Of a DNA stretch of 20,661 bases, positions 1-8,663 are shown piece by piece. The stretch's first letter is position 1. Every line of letters starts with the position of its first letter. The translations under genes and the position numbers were made by a program. The notes beneath the pieces are model-generated. The model searched no databases. It saw only the letters and a list, made by a program, of their open reading frames with translations, and was not told the DNA's origin. The DNA comes from CAYUXU01 sp964489695 (GTDB lineage: Bacteria; Bacillota_I; Bacilli_A; Erysipelotrichales; Erysipelotrichaceae): contig CAZAZP010000018.1 of assembly GCA_964489695.1 (NCBI GenBank), forward strand, positions 1 to 20,661. Direction: 5' to 3'.

Positions 1-76
1 TGTCAAATATAAAGCTGTTTTTTATTTAGTGTCTACTTGACAGGTACTAGTATCCAACGCTGGTTTTTTTATGACT

Positions 77-1012
77 TTATATTTGTTTACTTAAAGCTAA
101 TTTGCTTAAGGCAACCGCAATCTTAGCGGCCAGCTCACAGTTATTAAAAACTAAAGCTTTATTAGCTATTACACTTTTACCACCAGTTGAATCATGTAAG
201 ACACTTAAAAGAAAAGGTGTAACTGCTTTCCCGGTAATTCCTTGATCTTCAGCCAGTACTTGGGCCTCCTCAATCTTTTGATGAATAAAGACAGGATCTA
301 AAGCAGCTTCAGCTGGGATGGGGTTAGTAATTAAGAGCCCCCCTTTTAGCTTCAAAGCCGCTTTCACTTGAATCAGCTGAGCAATTTCCTTAACGGAATC
401 AAGTCGATAATCAACTGTTAAACCGCTATCTGGGGTGTAAAAATCTGGGAAGGCTTGGGTTTGATAACCTAAAACAGGAATACCTTTAGTTTCTAAGTAT
501 TCACGAGTTTTCGGTAAATCTAGAATTGATTTAGCCCCTGCGCAAACGACATTAACATCACTTTCTGCTAGTTCTTCTAAGTCAGCGGAAATATCCATGG
601 TAACTTCACCGTGGCGGTGGACACCGCCAATTCCACCGGTGGCAAACATTTTAATACCAGCTAAAGCAGCAAACATCATGGTGGTAGCAACAGTCGTGGC
701 ACCATCTTGTTTTAACGCTAAAATCGCTGCAACATCTCGTCGCGAACATTTACTAATTGAGCGGTTTTCCGCAAAATAACGCAGGTCAGCTGGTGAAAGA
801 CCAATAATAATCTTCCCCTCTCTGATTCCAATCGTGGCGGGAATCGCCCCATTTTCACGAATAACGGCTTCAGAGCGCAGCGCCGTCTCTAAGTTTTCCG
901 GATAATTAAAACCATGGGAAATAATCGTTGATTCTAACGCGACAATCGGTTGCTTGAGTAATAACGCTTGTTTTACTTCTTCATTAATTACTAAATAATC
1001 ATTGATATTCAT
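77..1012 (-). CDS. psuG: Pseudouridine-5'-phosphate glycosidase
   Basis: Cleaves the C-C glycosidic bond of pseudouridine 5'-phosphate to uracil and ribose 5-phosphate in the cytoplasm, the second step of pseudouridine breakdown. The 311-aa product has the family length and hallmarks: ALESTIISHG with Glu27, the metal-binding region TMDISADL (Asp140/Asp144), and CAGAKSILDLP with Lys161. These match in spacing the Glu, Asp and Lys reported for the E. coli enzyme, from memory. I chose ATG at 1012 because AAGGAGG lies 9 nt upstream; an in-frame TTG at 1018 is only 3 nt from that site. The start overlaps the 3' end of psuK by 14 nt, so the two are probably translationally coupled. It is the last gene of the operon. 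The 76 nt downstream contain no convincing intrinsic terminator. Confidence 0.96.
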   Translation of the reverse strand: MNINDYLVINEEVKQALLLKQPIVALESTIISHGFNYPENLETALRSEAVIRENGAIPATIGIREGKIIIGLSPADLRYFAENRSISKCSRRDVAAILALKQDGATTVATTMMFAALAGIKMFATGGIGGVHRHGEVTMDISADLEELAESDVNVVCAGAKSILDLPKTREYLETKGIPVLGYQTQAFPDFYTPDSGLTVDYRLDSVKEIAQLIQVKAALKLKGGLLITNPIPAEAALDPVFIHQKIEEAQVLAEDQGITGKAVTPFLLSVLHDSTGGKSVIANKALVFNNCELAAKIAVALSKLALSKQI

Positions 1013-1919
1013 CGGCAAGTGCCTCCTTTAAATAAGTTTCAGTTAAGGCTGGATTAACGGTAAATTCCGATTCTAAGGCTAATGCAGCCACTTCACTGGC
1101 GATATAAAGTGATTTGATATAATCATACCCCTTTAATTCACTATACAAATAACCAGCTAGAAAAGCGTCTCCCGCCCCAGTCGCATTAATCACTTTTACT
1201 GGTCGATGGCGATAAAAACCTTGTTGATTAGCTAAAGAATAAAAAATACCAGCTGGTCCCCGCGTAATAATTAATTGTTTGATCCCTTGTTGGTGAAAAT
1301 AATTCGCTACTGTATAAAAATCCTTTTCCGTCTTTACAGTCAGCGAACTTAAGTATTCTGCTTCTAAGGTATTACACTTTAAAAGATGAAATTTACCGAT
1401 AATATCTTTAACACTCACTGCTTTTCCGACGGAAACGGGATCAAGATAAATCTTTTTACCTGGTAGACTAATTAAATACTCTAAACTATCTTTGGGTAAA
1501 GCTGCATCAACCACGATAATCTCATGTTCATCCAGCAGTGTTTTTTGGTTTTTTAGAAAGCTTAAGGGGAACTGATCAAGGACAGTTGTATCCGATAAAG
1601 CTAGAGTTAAATCTCCAGACGGATCTAAAATACCAAGATAAGTAGTAGTAATGCCCTGTTTAACTTCATAAGTATGGTCTAAGTTAATCTTGACCGCTGC
1701 ACAAGAGGCGCGAATAACTTGACTTAAATAATCATCAGCTAAAGCAGTAATAAAAGTTACCGGAACCGCCAAGCGGGCTAAGTTTTCCGCAATATTTCGG
1801 GAGACCCCACCAGCCGATAAATTAACGCGCCCTGGGTTAGAGTCTTTTTCAATAATGTTGGCGAAACTATGACCGATAATATCAATCATCGAAGCACCAA
1901 TAACCAAGACTTTTTTCAT
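999..1919 (-). CDS. psuK: Pseudouridine kinase (PfkB family)
   Basis: Predicted to phosphorylate pseudouridine at the 5'-OH with ATP, feeding PsuG. The 306-aa protein has both PfkB/ribokinase signatures: an N-terminal sugar-binding stretch with Gly37-Gly38 (AGGVSRNIAENLARL) and the C-terminal anion hole and catalytic base NATGAGDAF, with Asp251 as the base. PfkB kinases vary in substrate. Specificity here is inferred from the direct overlap with psuG, the standard psuK-psuG pairing, and from a separate ribokinase gene in the same operon. ATG at 1919 is preceded by a CGGAG site 7 nt away. The gap to the upstream GATase-like gene is 4 nt. Adenosine or other ribonucleoside kinase activity is a less likely alternative. 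Confidence 0.92.
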   Translation of the reverse strand: MKKVLVIGASMIDIIGHSFANIIEKDSNPGRVNLSAGGVSRNIAENLARLAVPVTFITALADDYLSQVIRASCAAVKINLDHTYEVKQGITTTYLGILDPSGDLTLALSDTTVLDQFPLSFLKNQKTLLDEHEIIVVDAALPKDSLEYLISLPGKKIYLDPVSVGKAVSVKDIIGKFHLLKCNTLEAEYLSSLTVKTEKDFYTVANYFHQQGIKQLIITRGPAGIFYSLANQQGFYRHRPVKVINATGAGDAFLAGYLYSELKGYDYIKSLYIASEVAALALESEFTVNPALTETYLKEALADEYQ

Positions 1920-1923
1920 CTGT

Positions 1924-2664
1924 TTACTCCGTTAAAAAATCAATCATATTATACCAAAGTTGATCATGACTCTGCCAAGCTAAATAGCTCTTAGTTCCCC
2001 AATGCGGAGCACAGTCACTAGTAAAAACTATAGATTTACCTAAACCATACTTCCCCACAGCAATCAAAGGATCTTCATTCACCTTAACTAATAAAGTAGC
2101 ATCAGTTTTTAAAATCGTTTTATTATAACCTAAAAAGACGGGCCAAGTGGTAGCGATTCCTTGCAAAATGGGATGATCAACGAAAACACTTTTAGGATTC
2201 ACTCCTTCTGGGGCTTCAATTCGATCATCATAATTTAAACAAGTAACCGGTAAAATCTCTGCTAAAGACGTCATCCCAAATCGAGCTTTACCATCAATTC
2301 CACTAAAGGAATAATACCCCCCTATCATCAGTAAGCTTTTACCAGCTAAAACATAATCTTTAATTAGTGAAAGTTTATTGACCTCAGTTTGACCAGCTTC
2401 AAAAACATGATCGGATAATAAAAACGTATTGGAACCCACATCCGAGATTACCACCACATCATACTCTTGTAGTTCGGTTAAAGTTTTCGGAAAATCATAT
2501 TGAATCCGATGACTAGGTAAATGAGTAATGACATGTTTTTTAGCTAAAACAGCAAAAAGGTATTCACTACCAATCTGATAATTAGTACTAGTAAAAGTAT
2601 CAAAACCCTTTTGATGAATTACATGCTTCATCCAAGATTCGCCGATAAATAATATTTTTGCCAT
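1924..2664 (-). CDS. GATase1-like protein of unknown function (PF07090/COG5426 type)
   Basis: A 246-aa cytoplasmic protein with a class I glutamine amidotransferase/DJ-1-like alpha-beta fold, recognised by the pattern GGYYSFSG (115-122), then a DDR-x-EAPEG stretch, HPIL, GYN, and SDCAPHW near the C-terminus. The nucleophile elbow, where true amidotransferases carry Gly-x-Cys-x-Gly, reads GGYYS and has no cysteine. Two cysteines lie elsewhere (in VTCLN and SDCAPHW). Glutaminase activity is therefore unlikely, and the real reaction is unknown to me. It sits between guanine deaminase and psuK with gaps of 16 and 4 nt and has its own AAGGAGG site, so a role in purine-base or pseudouridine breakdown is an inference from context. 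No signal peptide or membrane segment is visible. Confidence 0.8.
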   Translation of the reverse strand: MAKILFIGESWMKHVIHQKGFDTFTSTNYQIGSEYLFAVLAKKHVITHLPSHRIQYDFPKTLTELQEYDVVVISDVGSNTFLLSDHVFEAGQTEVNKLSLIKDYVLAGKSLLMIGGYYSFSGIDGKARFGMTSLAEILPVTCLNYDDRIEAPEGVNPKSVFVDHPILQGIATTWPVFLGYNKTILKTDATLLVKVNEDPLIAVGKYGLGKSIVFTSDCAPHWGTKSYLAWQSHDQLWYNMIDFLTE

Positions 2665-2677
2665 AAAACCTCCTTGA

Positions 2678-2697
2678 TAACTAAGTTATCTTAGTTA
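2678..2697 (-). repeat. 8-bp inverted repeat at the guaD 3' end
   Basis: TAACTAAG (2678-2685) and CTTAGTTA (2690-2697) can form an AT-rich hairpin with a 4-nt loop. It covers the TAG stop of the guanine deaminase gene and ends a few nt before the AAGGAGG of the next gene. No U-tract follows, so it is not an intrinsic terminator. A modest effect on mRNA processing or ribosome access is possible but unproven. Confidence 0.35.
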
Positions 2698-3934
2698 ATA
2701 ATTGACCATCTTGATAACGCGCCATAATTTGGCTACTTTCACCCCGATAAACAAAACGTAAAATCCGATCTAATTTTAATGGTTGATTACTTTGCCAAAC
2801 GCGATCATCAATTAATAACACACTAAACTGTTGGCCTAACGCAATCATGCCATAATTTCCAAAAAATTGACCATTAATTCTCGTAATTAAATCTAGGCTA
2901 TCCCAAATATTAATGGAATTATCATTAGTCATCACATTAATCGTATTAGCGTAACGGGTTAAAGCTACCGCATTTTGCCAAGAATTGAGCGTCCCTGAGC
3001 CACCAATATCACTTCCATAACCTAACTTAATCCCTTGTTTTAATAAGGGTTTAATCGCGACGTTTTTATTACTGGGATTATCACTTAAGGCAGTCGGGCA
3101 ATGAACGAAGTAGTTATTACTATTTTTAATTAATTTTAAATCAAGTTCACTAGCCATCACACCATGAATTAGTAAAGTTTTATTTTTTGGTAATAAACCA
3201 TATTTTTGATAAACTTCAACATAAGACTCATGAGGAAAACGTTGCTTAACAATCTCGTAATCAAAATCCCCTTCCGCAAAATGACTTTGGACAACTAAAT
3301 CATATTGTTTTTGTAGGTTTCCTAAACCAGCCAGTAATTCAGCTGAACAAGTGGGGATAAACTCCGGACTTAAAGCATACTTAATGTTAGCTTGATAAAC
3401 TTTACTGGCTTTAATTAATTGTTCGGTCGCATTTAATTCTTCCGCAACCGTTTTTACCCGCTCATTTTGCATCGTTACATCAGCGTTCATTTTACCTACA
3501 AAGCCACGCAAATTAGCTTGCGCCATTTGTTTGATTAAATCTAATGTGGCTGGTGCTCCGGTCGCCGCAAAAACACTCGCGTTTAAAATGCCATAACGCC
3601 AAAGTGATTGAACTAGTTGTTGATTTAGTCGCATATAATTATCAGCTTGATCATAAGCTTTTTCGGTCGGATAAATTACCTTTTCAAACCAATCACTTAA
3701 AGGTAAATCATAACCAAGTCCAGCGATTTCTACTTGTGCAGCGTGTAAATGAAGGTCAGAAAAAACCGGGATAGTTAAATACTCACTAAAATCTTGAAAT
3801 TCTCCGCTAAATTGTTCGACTGGCGTGATAGACGTAATTAACCCTTGGGAGTCAACACTAACCACTTGACTTGGTTGATACGACCAGCAACCCATCTCAT
3901 CACTAGTAATAAAGGATAATTTATAGTGTTTCAT
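2681..3934 (-). CDS. guaD: Guanine deaminase (amidohydrolase superfamily)
   Basis: Predicted to hydrolyse guanine to xanthine and ammonia in the cytoplasm. The 417-aa protein has the metal-dependent amidohydrolase ligands in order: DLHLHA (His62, His64), QSHFAE (His218), LLIHG (His257) and GSDIGGSG (Asp309). The segment from Gln67 through GLGYDLPLSDW to the P-T-E at about 89-91 resembles the guanine-binding loop that sets guanine deaminases apart from relatives such as the chlorohydrolases and cytosine deaminases. Guanine would be released from guanosine by the neighbouring hydrolases or DeoD. The ATG lies 6 nt after the deoD stop with no clear Shine-Dalgarno, so translation probably depends on coupling. 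Another aminohydrolase substrate is possible but less likely. Confidence 0.85.
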   Translation of the reverse strand: MKHYKLSFITSDEMGCWSYQPSQVVSVDSQGLITSITPVEQFSGEFQDFSEYLTIPVFSDLHLHAAQVEIAGLGYDLPLSDWFEKVIYPTEKAYDQADNYMRLNQQLVQSLWRYGILNASVFAATGAPATLDLIKQMAQANLRGFVGKMNADVTMQNERVKTVAEELNATEQLIKASKVYQANIKYALSPEFIPTCSAELLAGLGNLQKQYDLVVQSHFAEGDFDYEIVKQRFPHESYVEVYQKYGLLPKNKTLLIHGVMASELDLKLIKNSNNYFVHCPTALSDNPSNKNVAIKPLLKQGIKLGYGSDIGGSGTLNSWQNAVALTRYANTINVMTNDNSINIWDSLDLITRINGQFFGNYGMIALGQQFSVLLIDDRVWQSNQPLKLDRILRFVYRGESSQIMARYQDGQLLTKIT

Positions 3935-3940
3935 AGTTTA

Positions 3941-4660
3941 TTATGCAGGAGCAATTTCAAGCGCTAATTCCATCATTTGCGTAAAGCCTTGTTCGCGCAT
4001 TTGGCTACTAGCTTTTTCAACAAGGCTGTCGGTATCACTAATTGTAAAGATGGCTAAAGCTTTCTTATTAAACTTGTTCGCTATTGTATAAAGTCCAGCT
4101 GATTCCATATCAGCTGCGATGGCTCCATAATCAACAAACTTTTTAATTGCTAGCTGGGCATTTTCATCATCATAAAACTGATCGCCACACACAACCATTC
4201 CCGCATAAGCTTTGATCCCCATCTTTTCTGCTTGTTGATAAGCACTCATTAAAAGACCAAAATCTGGTGTTGGACAGTAAATAAAACGACCAAACTCACC
4301 TTTATTAAGATTTGAATCATGACTAGCCGCGGTGGCTAAAATTACATCACTAAAACCAATATAAGATTGTAAGCTGCCAGCTGTTCCAATGCGAATAATA
4401 TTTTCTACACCATAAGCTTCATATAATTCTTGATAATAAATAATCGCTGACGGTATTCCCATGCCAGAACCCATGACTGAAACCTTTTTCCCCTGATAAT
4501 AACCAGTAAAGCCTAACATTCCACGTACCGCATTAAACTGAATAATATCAGTTAAATATTTCTCAGCAATAAACTTAGCTCGTAAAGGATCGCCTGGCAT
4601 TAACACTGTTTTCGCAATTAAATCAGCGCTTGACGCTTCGATATGAACTGTTGGTTTCAT
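3941..4660 (-). CDS. deoD: Purine nucleoside phosphorylase, DeoD type (copy 1)
   Basis: Catalyses phosphorolysis of purine ribo- and deoxyribonucleosides to the free base and (deoxy)ribose 1-phosphate. At 239 aa it matches the hexameric DeoD class. MPGDPLRAK (from 21), AVRGMLG (Arg46), MGSGMGIPS, RIGTAG and the base-proximal Asp209 in TISD are all present. The ribose-binding motif reads DMESAGLY (Asp184-Met185-Glu186), where copy 2 and the usual family pattern have Glu-Met-Glu. That may shift ribose or substrate preference. Its start overlaps the upstream nucleoside hydrolase stop as ATGA (4 nt), a coupled start. By eye it is roughly 60% identical to the second deoD in this operon, so this is an old duplication or separate acquisition, not a recent copy. 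Confidence 0.93.
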   Translation of the reverse strand: MKPTVHIEASSADLIAKTVLMPGDPLRAKFIAEKYLTDIIQFNAVRGMLGFTGYYQGKKVSVMGSGMGIPSAIIYYQELYEAYGVENIIRIGTAGSLQSYIGFSDVILATAASHDSNLNKGEFGRFIYCPTPDFGLLMSAYQQAEKMGIKAYAGMVVCGDQFYDDENAQLAIKKFVDYGAIAADMESAGLYTIANKFNKKALAIFTISDTDSLVEKASSQMREQGFTQMMELALEIAPA

Positions 4661-5586
4661 ACGGCTTTGCTATTATAGAATTGTAAAGCTTGCTTAATTT
4701 GTTCAATGAAAGCGGGACGATTAACCTTAGAAATAAAAGAAACATTTTTAGCGTTAGTTTTCCAACTGCGGTTATCGGCGAAACTCATGGCTCGAGTCGC
4801 ACCTTCATTAGTTTCAACTTGTAAATAAAGTGCTTTAAATTCGAAAATCTCTGGGTTACTTAAAGCTAGTAAAGAAACCGGATCATGTAAAGCAGAATCA
4901 TGACCAGCGTAAGCGGCTAAAATCTTGGTGGCAATTTCAGCAACTGGGTTATCAATTTGTTCAAATAATTTAATATCTTCTGGCAAAATATGCGCTTGTA
5001 AGGTGGCATCTAAGCCCGCTAAGATAATGGGAATTCCACTACTAAAGACAATTTGGGCCGCTTCGGGATCAACATAAAAATTAAATTCAGCGGTTGGAGT
5101 AATATTACCGTATTTGATTCCTCCACCCATAATTGAGAATTGTTTAATTTTAGGTAGTAGTTCCGGATAAGCCTTAATTAAAATCGCAATATTAGTTAAT
5201 GGACCAACTGCGACCACCGTAATTGGCTCAGCACTTTCAGCTAAAACTTTAGCTAATAATTTCACTGCTGATAATTCACTTAGTTCTCTAAGCGGTAAAT
5301 GAGCTAATAAATGAGCATGACCTCCAAAACCGTCACTACCGTGTGTCTTACTAGCTGTCACGGGTAGCTTAACTAAAGGTCGATCTGCCCCAGCAGCAAT
5401 TGGACATTTTAAATCTAACAAACTAGCTAAAATTTGTAGGTTCTTTGTCGTATAGACCAACTCGACATTACCAGCAACCGAAGTAATCGCCTTAATCTCA
5501 AAGCACTCTTTTGCGTTAGCCAAAATAATCGCTAATGCATCATCGACACCAGGATCACAATCAATCACAATTGGAATTCTATTCAT
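4657..5586 (-). CDS. Inosine/uridine-preferring nucleoside hydrolase family (copy A)
   Basis: Hydrolyses the N-glycosidic bond of ribonucleosides to base and free ribose, which the operon's ribokinase can phosphorylate. The 309-aa protein has the complete calcium-site motif DxDPGVDD (9-16), VAGN (37-40), HGSDGFGG, GPLTN, MGGG followed by AEFNFYVDPEAA, and the late catalytic pair His234-Asp235 in ALHDP. The set is that of an active IU-NH (RihA/B/C-like) enzyme. Base preference cannot be read from sequence with confidence. The ATG at 5586 is 1 nt from the stop of copy B, and the Shine-Dalgarno AAAGGA lies inside the last codons of that gene. The 3' end overlaps deoD by 4 nt. Confidence 0.92.
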   Translation of the reverse strand: MNRIPIVIDCDPGVDDALAIILANAKECFEIKAITSVAGNVELVYTTKNLQILASLLDLKCPIAAGADRPLVKLPVTASKTHGSDGFGGHAHLLAHLPLRELSELSAVKLLAKVLAESAEPITVVAVGPLTNIAILIKAYPELLPKIKQFSIMGGGIKYGNITPTAEFNFYVDPEAAQIVFSSGIPIILAGLDATLQAHILPEDIKLFEQIDNPVAEIATKILAAYAGHDSALHDPVSLLALSNPEIFEFKALYLQVETNEGATRAMSFADNRSWKTNAKNVSFISKVNRPAFIEQIKQALQFYNSKAV

Positions 5587-5587
5587 T

Positions 5588-6517
5588 TCAATTTCCTTTC
5601 AGTTTTGCTTTTAAAAGCTCTCTAAATTTTAATTCATCAACACCCATAATTACCTGGCTGTTCGGTTTTACTTGGTCACGCAAGCGTGTATTAGCCACGG
5701 TTAAACCCCGGGCTTCGCCTTCAGTCATAACATGAATTTCATGCTCAACAAGTTTAAAAATCTCGGGATTAGTTAAAACTAACACTGAAACCGTATCATT
5801 AGGAGTAATTGAATGCCCCATATTCATTTTTGGACCACGACTTAAGCCTGGAGCAGAGATCTCAGCTAAAACTTTTCCGATTGCCCCCGCTTGCTCAGCA
5901 ATTTCTGTGACATCTTCAGCGTATAAACGGGCTTTCTCAGTCACATCTAAGCCAGCCATAATAATCGGAATACTGCTTTCAAAAACAATCTTAGCGGCTT
6001 GCGGATCAACATAAAAGTTAAACTCCCCAGCAACGGTAATATTCCCGCCTTTTAAGCCTCCACCCATAATTGAAAGCAGACCAATTTTATTTTTCAGTTC
6101 TGGATAAGCCATTAATAATAAAGCCACATTGGTTAATGGACCAACCGCAATAATCGTGACTGGTTCACTGGCTTCAGATAATATTTGATAATAAGCTTGC
6201 AAAGAAGTTAATGGGGCTAAGGGATTTAATTCAGTATCACTAAATTCATATCCAGCAAAACCATTATGACCATGCACGTCCGCCGCAAAAATCGGATCTA
6301 ACACTAGTGGACGATTACTGCCTTGATAAATTGGTACTTCACTCTTTAATACTTTTAATAAACCGCGCGTATTGCGGGTGGTATTTTGCACAGAAACATT
6401 ACCTGAGACAGTATGAATTGCTAACACTTCAAAACTGGGCTCTTTTAAAGCTAAGGCAATCGCATAAGCATCATCAATCCCGGGATCACAATCAATAATT
6501 ATCTTTCTTTTACTCAT
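5588..6517 (-). CDS. Nucleoside hydrolase family paralogue (copy B), lacking the HD histidine
   Basis: A second IU-NH fold enzyme, 309 aa, with the calcium motif DxDPGIDD (9-16), SGN (38-40), NTTRN, HGHNGFAG, GPLTN and MGGG followed by GEFNFYVDPQAA. Where copy A has His-Asp in the late active-site loop, this protein reads ITPNDTVS (Asn240-Asp241). The calcium-binding Asp is kept, but the histidine linked to leaving-group protonation in purine-acting members is replaced by Asn. It probably acts on a different nucleoside set, perhaps pyrimidine or modified nucleosides; this is inference. I chose ATG at 6517 (AAAGGAG 5 nt upstream) over the GTG at 6523, which overlaps that site. It overlaps the MFS gene by 8 nt. 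Confidence 0.9.
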   Translation of the reverse strand: MSKRKIIIDCDPGIDDAYAIALALKEPSFEVLAIHTVSGNVSVQNTTRNTRGLLKVLKSEVPIYQGSNRPLVLDPIFAADVHGHNGFAGYEFSDTELNPLAPLTSLQAYYQILSEASEPVTIIAVGPLTNVALLLMAYPELKNKIGLLSIMGGGLKGGNITVAGEFNFYVDPQAAKIVFESSIPIIMAGLDVTEKARLYAEDVTEIAEQAGAIGKVLAEISAPGLSRGPKMNMGHSITPNDTVSVLVLTNPEIFKLVEHEIHVMTEGEARGLTVANTRLRDQVKPNSQVIMGVDELKFRELLKAKLKGN

Positions 6518-7715
6518 GTGCACTCCTTTCTGGTTTTAATTTTAAATAATGGTGACGGAAGATGTTGGTCGATACCGCTAGTAACATCAACGCACCTAAA
6601 CTAAAGACAAAAATCATTTTAACTCCAATGACTCCAATTAAGCGACCAGAAACCCAAGTCACAAAAGTACTACCTACCATACTGGCAGTCGCTACCGCTC
6701 CGGTTGCAGCGCCAGCTTGTTGAGGAAAGAGCTCCCCTCCCATATTGATACTCATGGAGAAAAATGTTCCTAATAAAAATCCTAGCGAAAAAATACTTAT
6801 CACAATCAGCCAGTTGCTCGTAGCAAAGTAAAGTAAACCTAAAGCTAAAGTAGCTAGTATCGGGTTAATTGCCATCCAAGTAGAGGAATGTGATTTTCGT
6901 AAAATCCAAGCAAAACTAAGAGCACCAGTAATTGCACCAATCTGACTAATAGATAAAGTTGTAATTGAATTAGCTAATGTATACCCTTTAACTTCTAAGA
7001 CAAAGGTCGGTAACCAAGTCGATAATACTGCTTGATAAGCTGAATATAATAACGTATTAAATAAGATAAAACTACCCTCTTTGAAAAATTTGGGTTGAAT
7101 CGCAAATTTAAATTGGGCGGGTTTCATTTTTACTTGACCTGCTACTTTTGGAAAATCAGCTTTTAAGATTAAAGTAAATAAAGCTAAATTGATTAATAAA
7201 ATAATCGCAAAGATTAGACGATAATCTAAATTAAAACGAATAAAAGTCGAAGTTAATAGAGTAGTAGTAACACTACCACCAGCAAAAAATACTTGGACTA
7301 CGCTTAAAGCTGGGCCAGTATTACCTGATAAAGCATCAAATAATAATGACATACCCGGGGTATCCATCATGCCATGCGCTAAACCAGCAATAAAAGCAAA
7401 TATACTTGCTAGCCAAAATTCGTGGCTGAAAATGAAACCTAACATAAAGACAGAAAAGAGTATCGAACCTAAAGCAATGGGTAACTTCCGGCCGACCCGA
7501 TCAGAGAATTTACCAGCAACGAATAATACCAGTAAAGTCCCGAAACTCTTTAAAGATAAAAGTGTGGCAATATCTCCGCTAGTTTTACCAAACTTGGCGG
7601 CTAAGATAGCCATTAAGGCCACAATGATTGTAGTTAAAGCACCTTCAACAAACATGGAGCCATAGCTAACAGCTATGGCACCAGGATAAGGGATTCTTTT
7701 AAGTTTAGCTAACAT
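6510..7715 (-). CDS. MFS transporter, probably for nucleosides or nucleobases
   Basis: A 401-aa integral membrane protein with about 12 hydrophobic helices, split by a basic cytoplasmic loop near the middle (VAGQVKMKPAQFKFAIQPKFF). The motif A loop between helices 2 and 3 reads GKFSDRVGRK, diagnostic of the major facilitator superfamily. Its place between the ABC permease gene (3-nt gap) and the nucleoside hydrolase genes (8-nt overlap) suggests a nucleoside or base substrate. Because the operon already encodes an ABC importer, export of unused bases such as uracil or xanthine is one option and low-affinity nucleoside uptake another; the sequence does not decide. ATG at 7715 has no strong Shine-Dalgarno, so translation probably depends on the upstream gene. 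Confidence 0.85.
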   Translation of the reverse strand: MLAKLKRIPYPGAIAVSYGSMFVEGALTTIIVALMAILAAKFGKTSGDIATLLSLKSFGTLLVLFVAGKFSDRVGRKLPIALGSILFSVFMLGFIFSHEFWLASIFAFIAGLAHGMMDTPGMSLLFDALSGNTGPALSVVQVFFAGGSVTTTLLTSTFIRFNLDYRLIFAIILLINLALFTLILKADFPKVAGQVKMKPAQFKFAIQPKFFKEGSFILFNTLLYSAYQAVLSTWLPTFVLEVKGYTLANSITTLSISQIGAITGALSFAWILRKSHSSTWMAINPILATLALGLLYFATSNWLIVISIFSLGFLLGTFFSMSINMGGELFPQQAGAATGAVATASMVGSTFVTWVSGRLIGVIGVKMIFVFSLGALMLLAVSTNIFRHHYLKLKPERSAHE

Positions 7716-7718
7716 ACT

Positions 7719-8663
7719 TTATTGATTATTTTCTGCTAGTAACTTTTTAGCAGCTCGCTTCTTCTTCGTAATTGCCCGATAAGTATAGAAAGTATACATT
7801 AAAATCGTTGCAATATAAGGAATCATAAAAATTAAATCTGGTGGAATGGCAAATCGTTGTAGGTTATTACCTAAGGCATCAAAGAAACCAAAGAGCACAG
7901 CGGCAAATAATGCTCCAAAAGGCGTTCTACCGCCAACATTTGATGATGCTAATCCAATGAAGCCTCGACCAGAGGTCATTCCAGCCACAAACATGCTCAT
8001 ATAAGACATTGACATAAAGGCTCCGGCTAAGCCCACAAATACTCCGGATATTGCCATCGCAATATAACGAGTCTTATGAACAAAAATTCCCACTGACTCA
8101 GCAGCGTGTTCATTGCTTCCGACGGAACGAATACGTAAGCCTAAGGGCGTTTTAAACAGTAAGTAATGAGTTACAAAAACTAAGATGAGTGCGACATAAA
8201 CTAAAGCACTATGATTACTTAGCGCACCATATAAAAAAGGAATACCTTTCAAAAATGGTAAATCTACAATCGGAATAAGTTTACTATTTAAAGCTGCAGA
8301 GTTGCTCTTATTACCACCGACAATATTCAAAATAAAGACCGTCATTCCTGTGGATAACAAGTTAATAGCAATCGAGGCCAATAATTCATCAGCTTTGAGT
8401 TTAAGCTTAAAATAAGCTAAAAATAGCGAAAAGATAACACCAGTAATAATCGCTGCAATCAGACCAGCCCAAACGCTATGGAAAGCAGCTGAGGCAATAA
8501 CCGCAAATAAGGCAGAAAATAACATAATACCTTCTAAAGCCATATTCGTAATACCACAACGAGTCGCAAGTAAAGCAGCTAAGGCCACCAATAGAATTGG
8601 TGTAGTTCCCCTAATTACAGCAGCCCAGAAATTAGGGTGCATAAATATTTGTAATAATTGCAT
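7719..8663 (-). CDS. Nucleoside ABC transporter permease (NupQ-like)
   Basis: A 314-aa membrane protein of the BPD_transp_2 (branched-chain/ribose-type) permease family. It has about 8-9 hydrophobic segments and the conserved early stretch GITNMALEGIMLF, typical of the second permease in BMP-type nucleoside importers (YufQ/NupQ group), plus the glycine-rich segment ASSNVGGRTPFGALF. It would form a heterodimeric channel with the permease encoded just upstream. The start overlaps that gene's stop by one base (TAATG), with AGGAGG inside the upstream 3' end. It ends with a basic cytoplasmic tail. The substrate is inferred as nucleosides from the lipoprotein and the surrounding enzymes. Confidence 0.9.
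   Translation of the reverse strand: MQLLQIFMHPNFWAAVIRGTTPILLVALAALLATRCGITNMALEGIMLFSALFAVIASAAFHSVWAGLIAAIITGVIFSLFLAYFKLKLKADELLASIAINLLSTGMTVFILNIVGGNKSNSAALNSKLIPIVDLPFLKGIPFLYGALSNHSALVYVALILVFVTHYLLFKTPLGLRIRSVGSNEHAAESVGIFVHKTRYIAMAISGVFVGLAGAFMSMSYMSMFVAGMTSGRGFIGLASSNVGGRTPFGALFAAVLFGFFDALGNNLQRFAIPPDLIFMIPYIATILMYTFYTYRAITKKKRAAKKLLAENNQ

Noticed and set aside
1..76. Possible terminator after psuG (the tract of T at 63-70 next to CCAACGCTGG, and TGTC/GACA arms at 31-43)
   Set aside because: Stems reach only 3-4 bp, and the T-tract is on the plus strand, the wrong side for the psuG transcript; the sequence to the left is not available.
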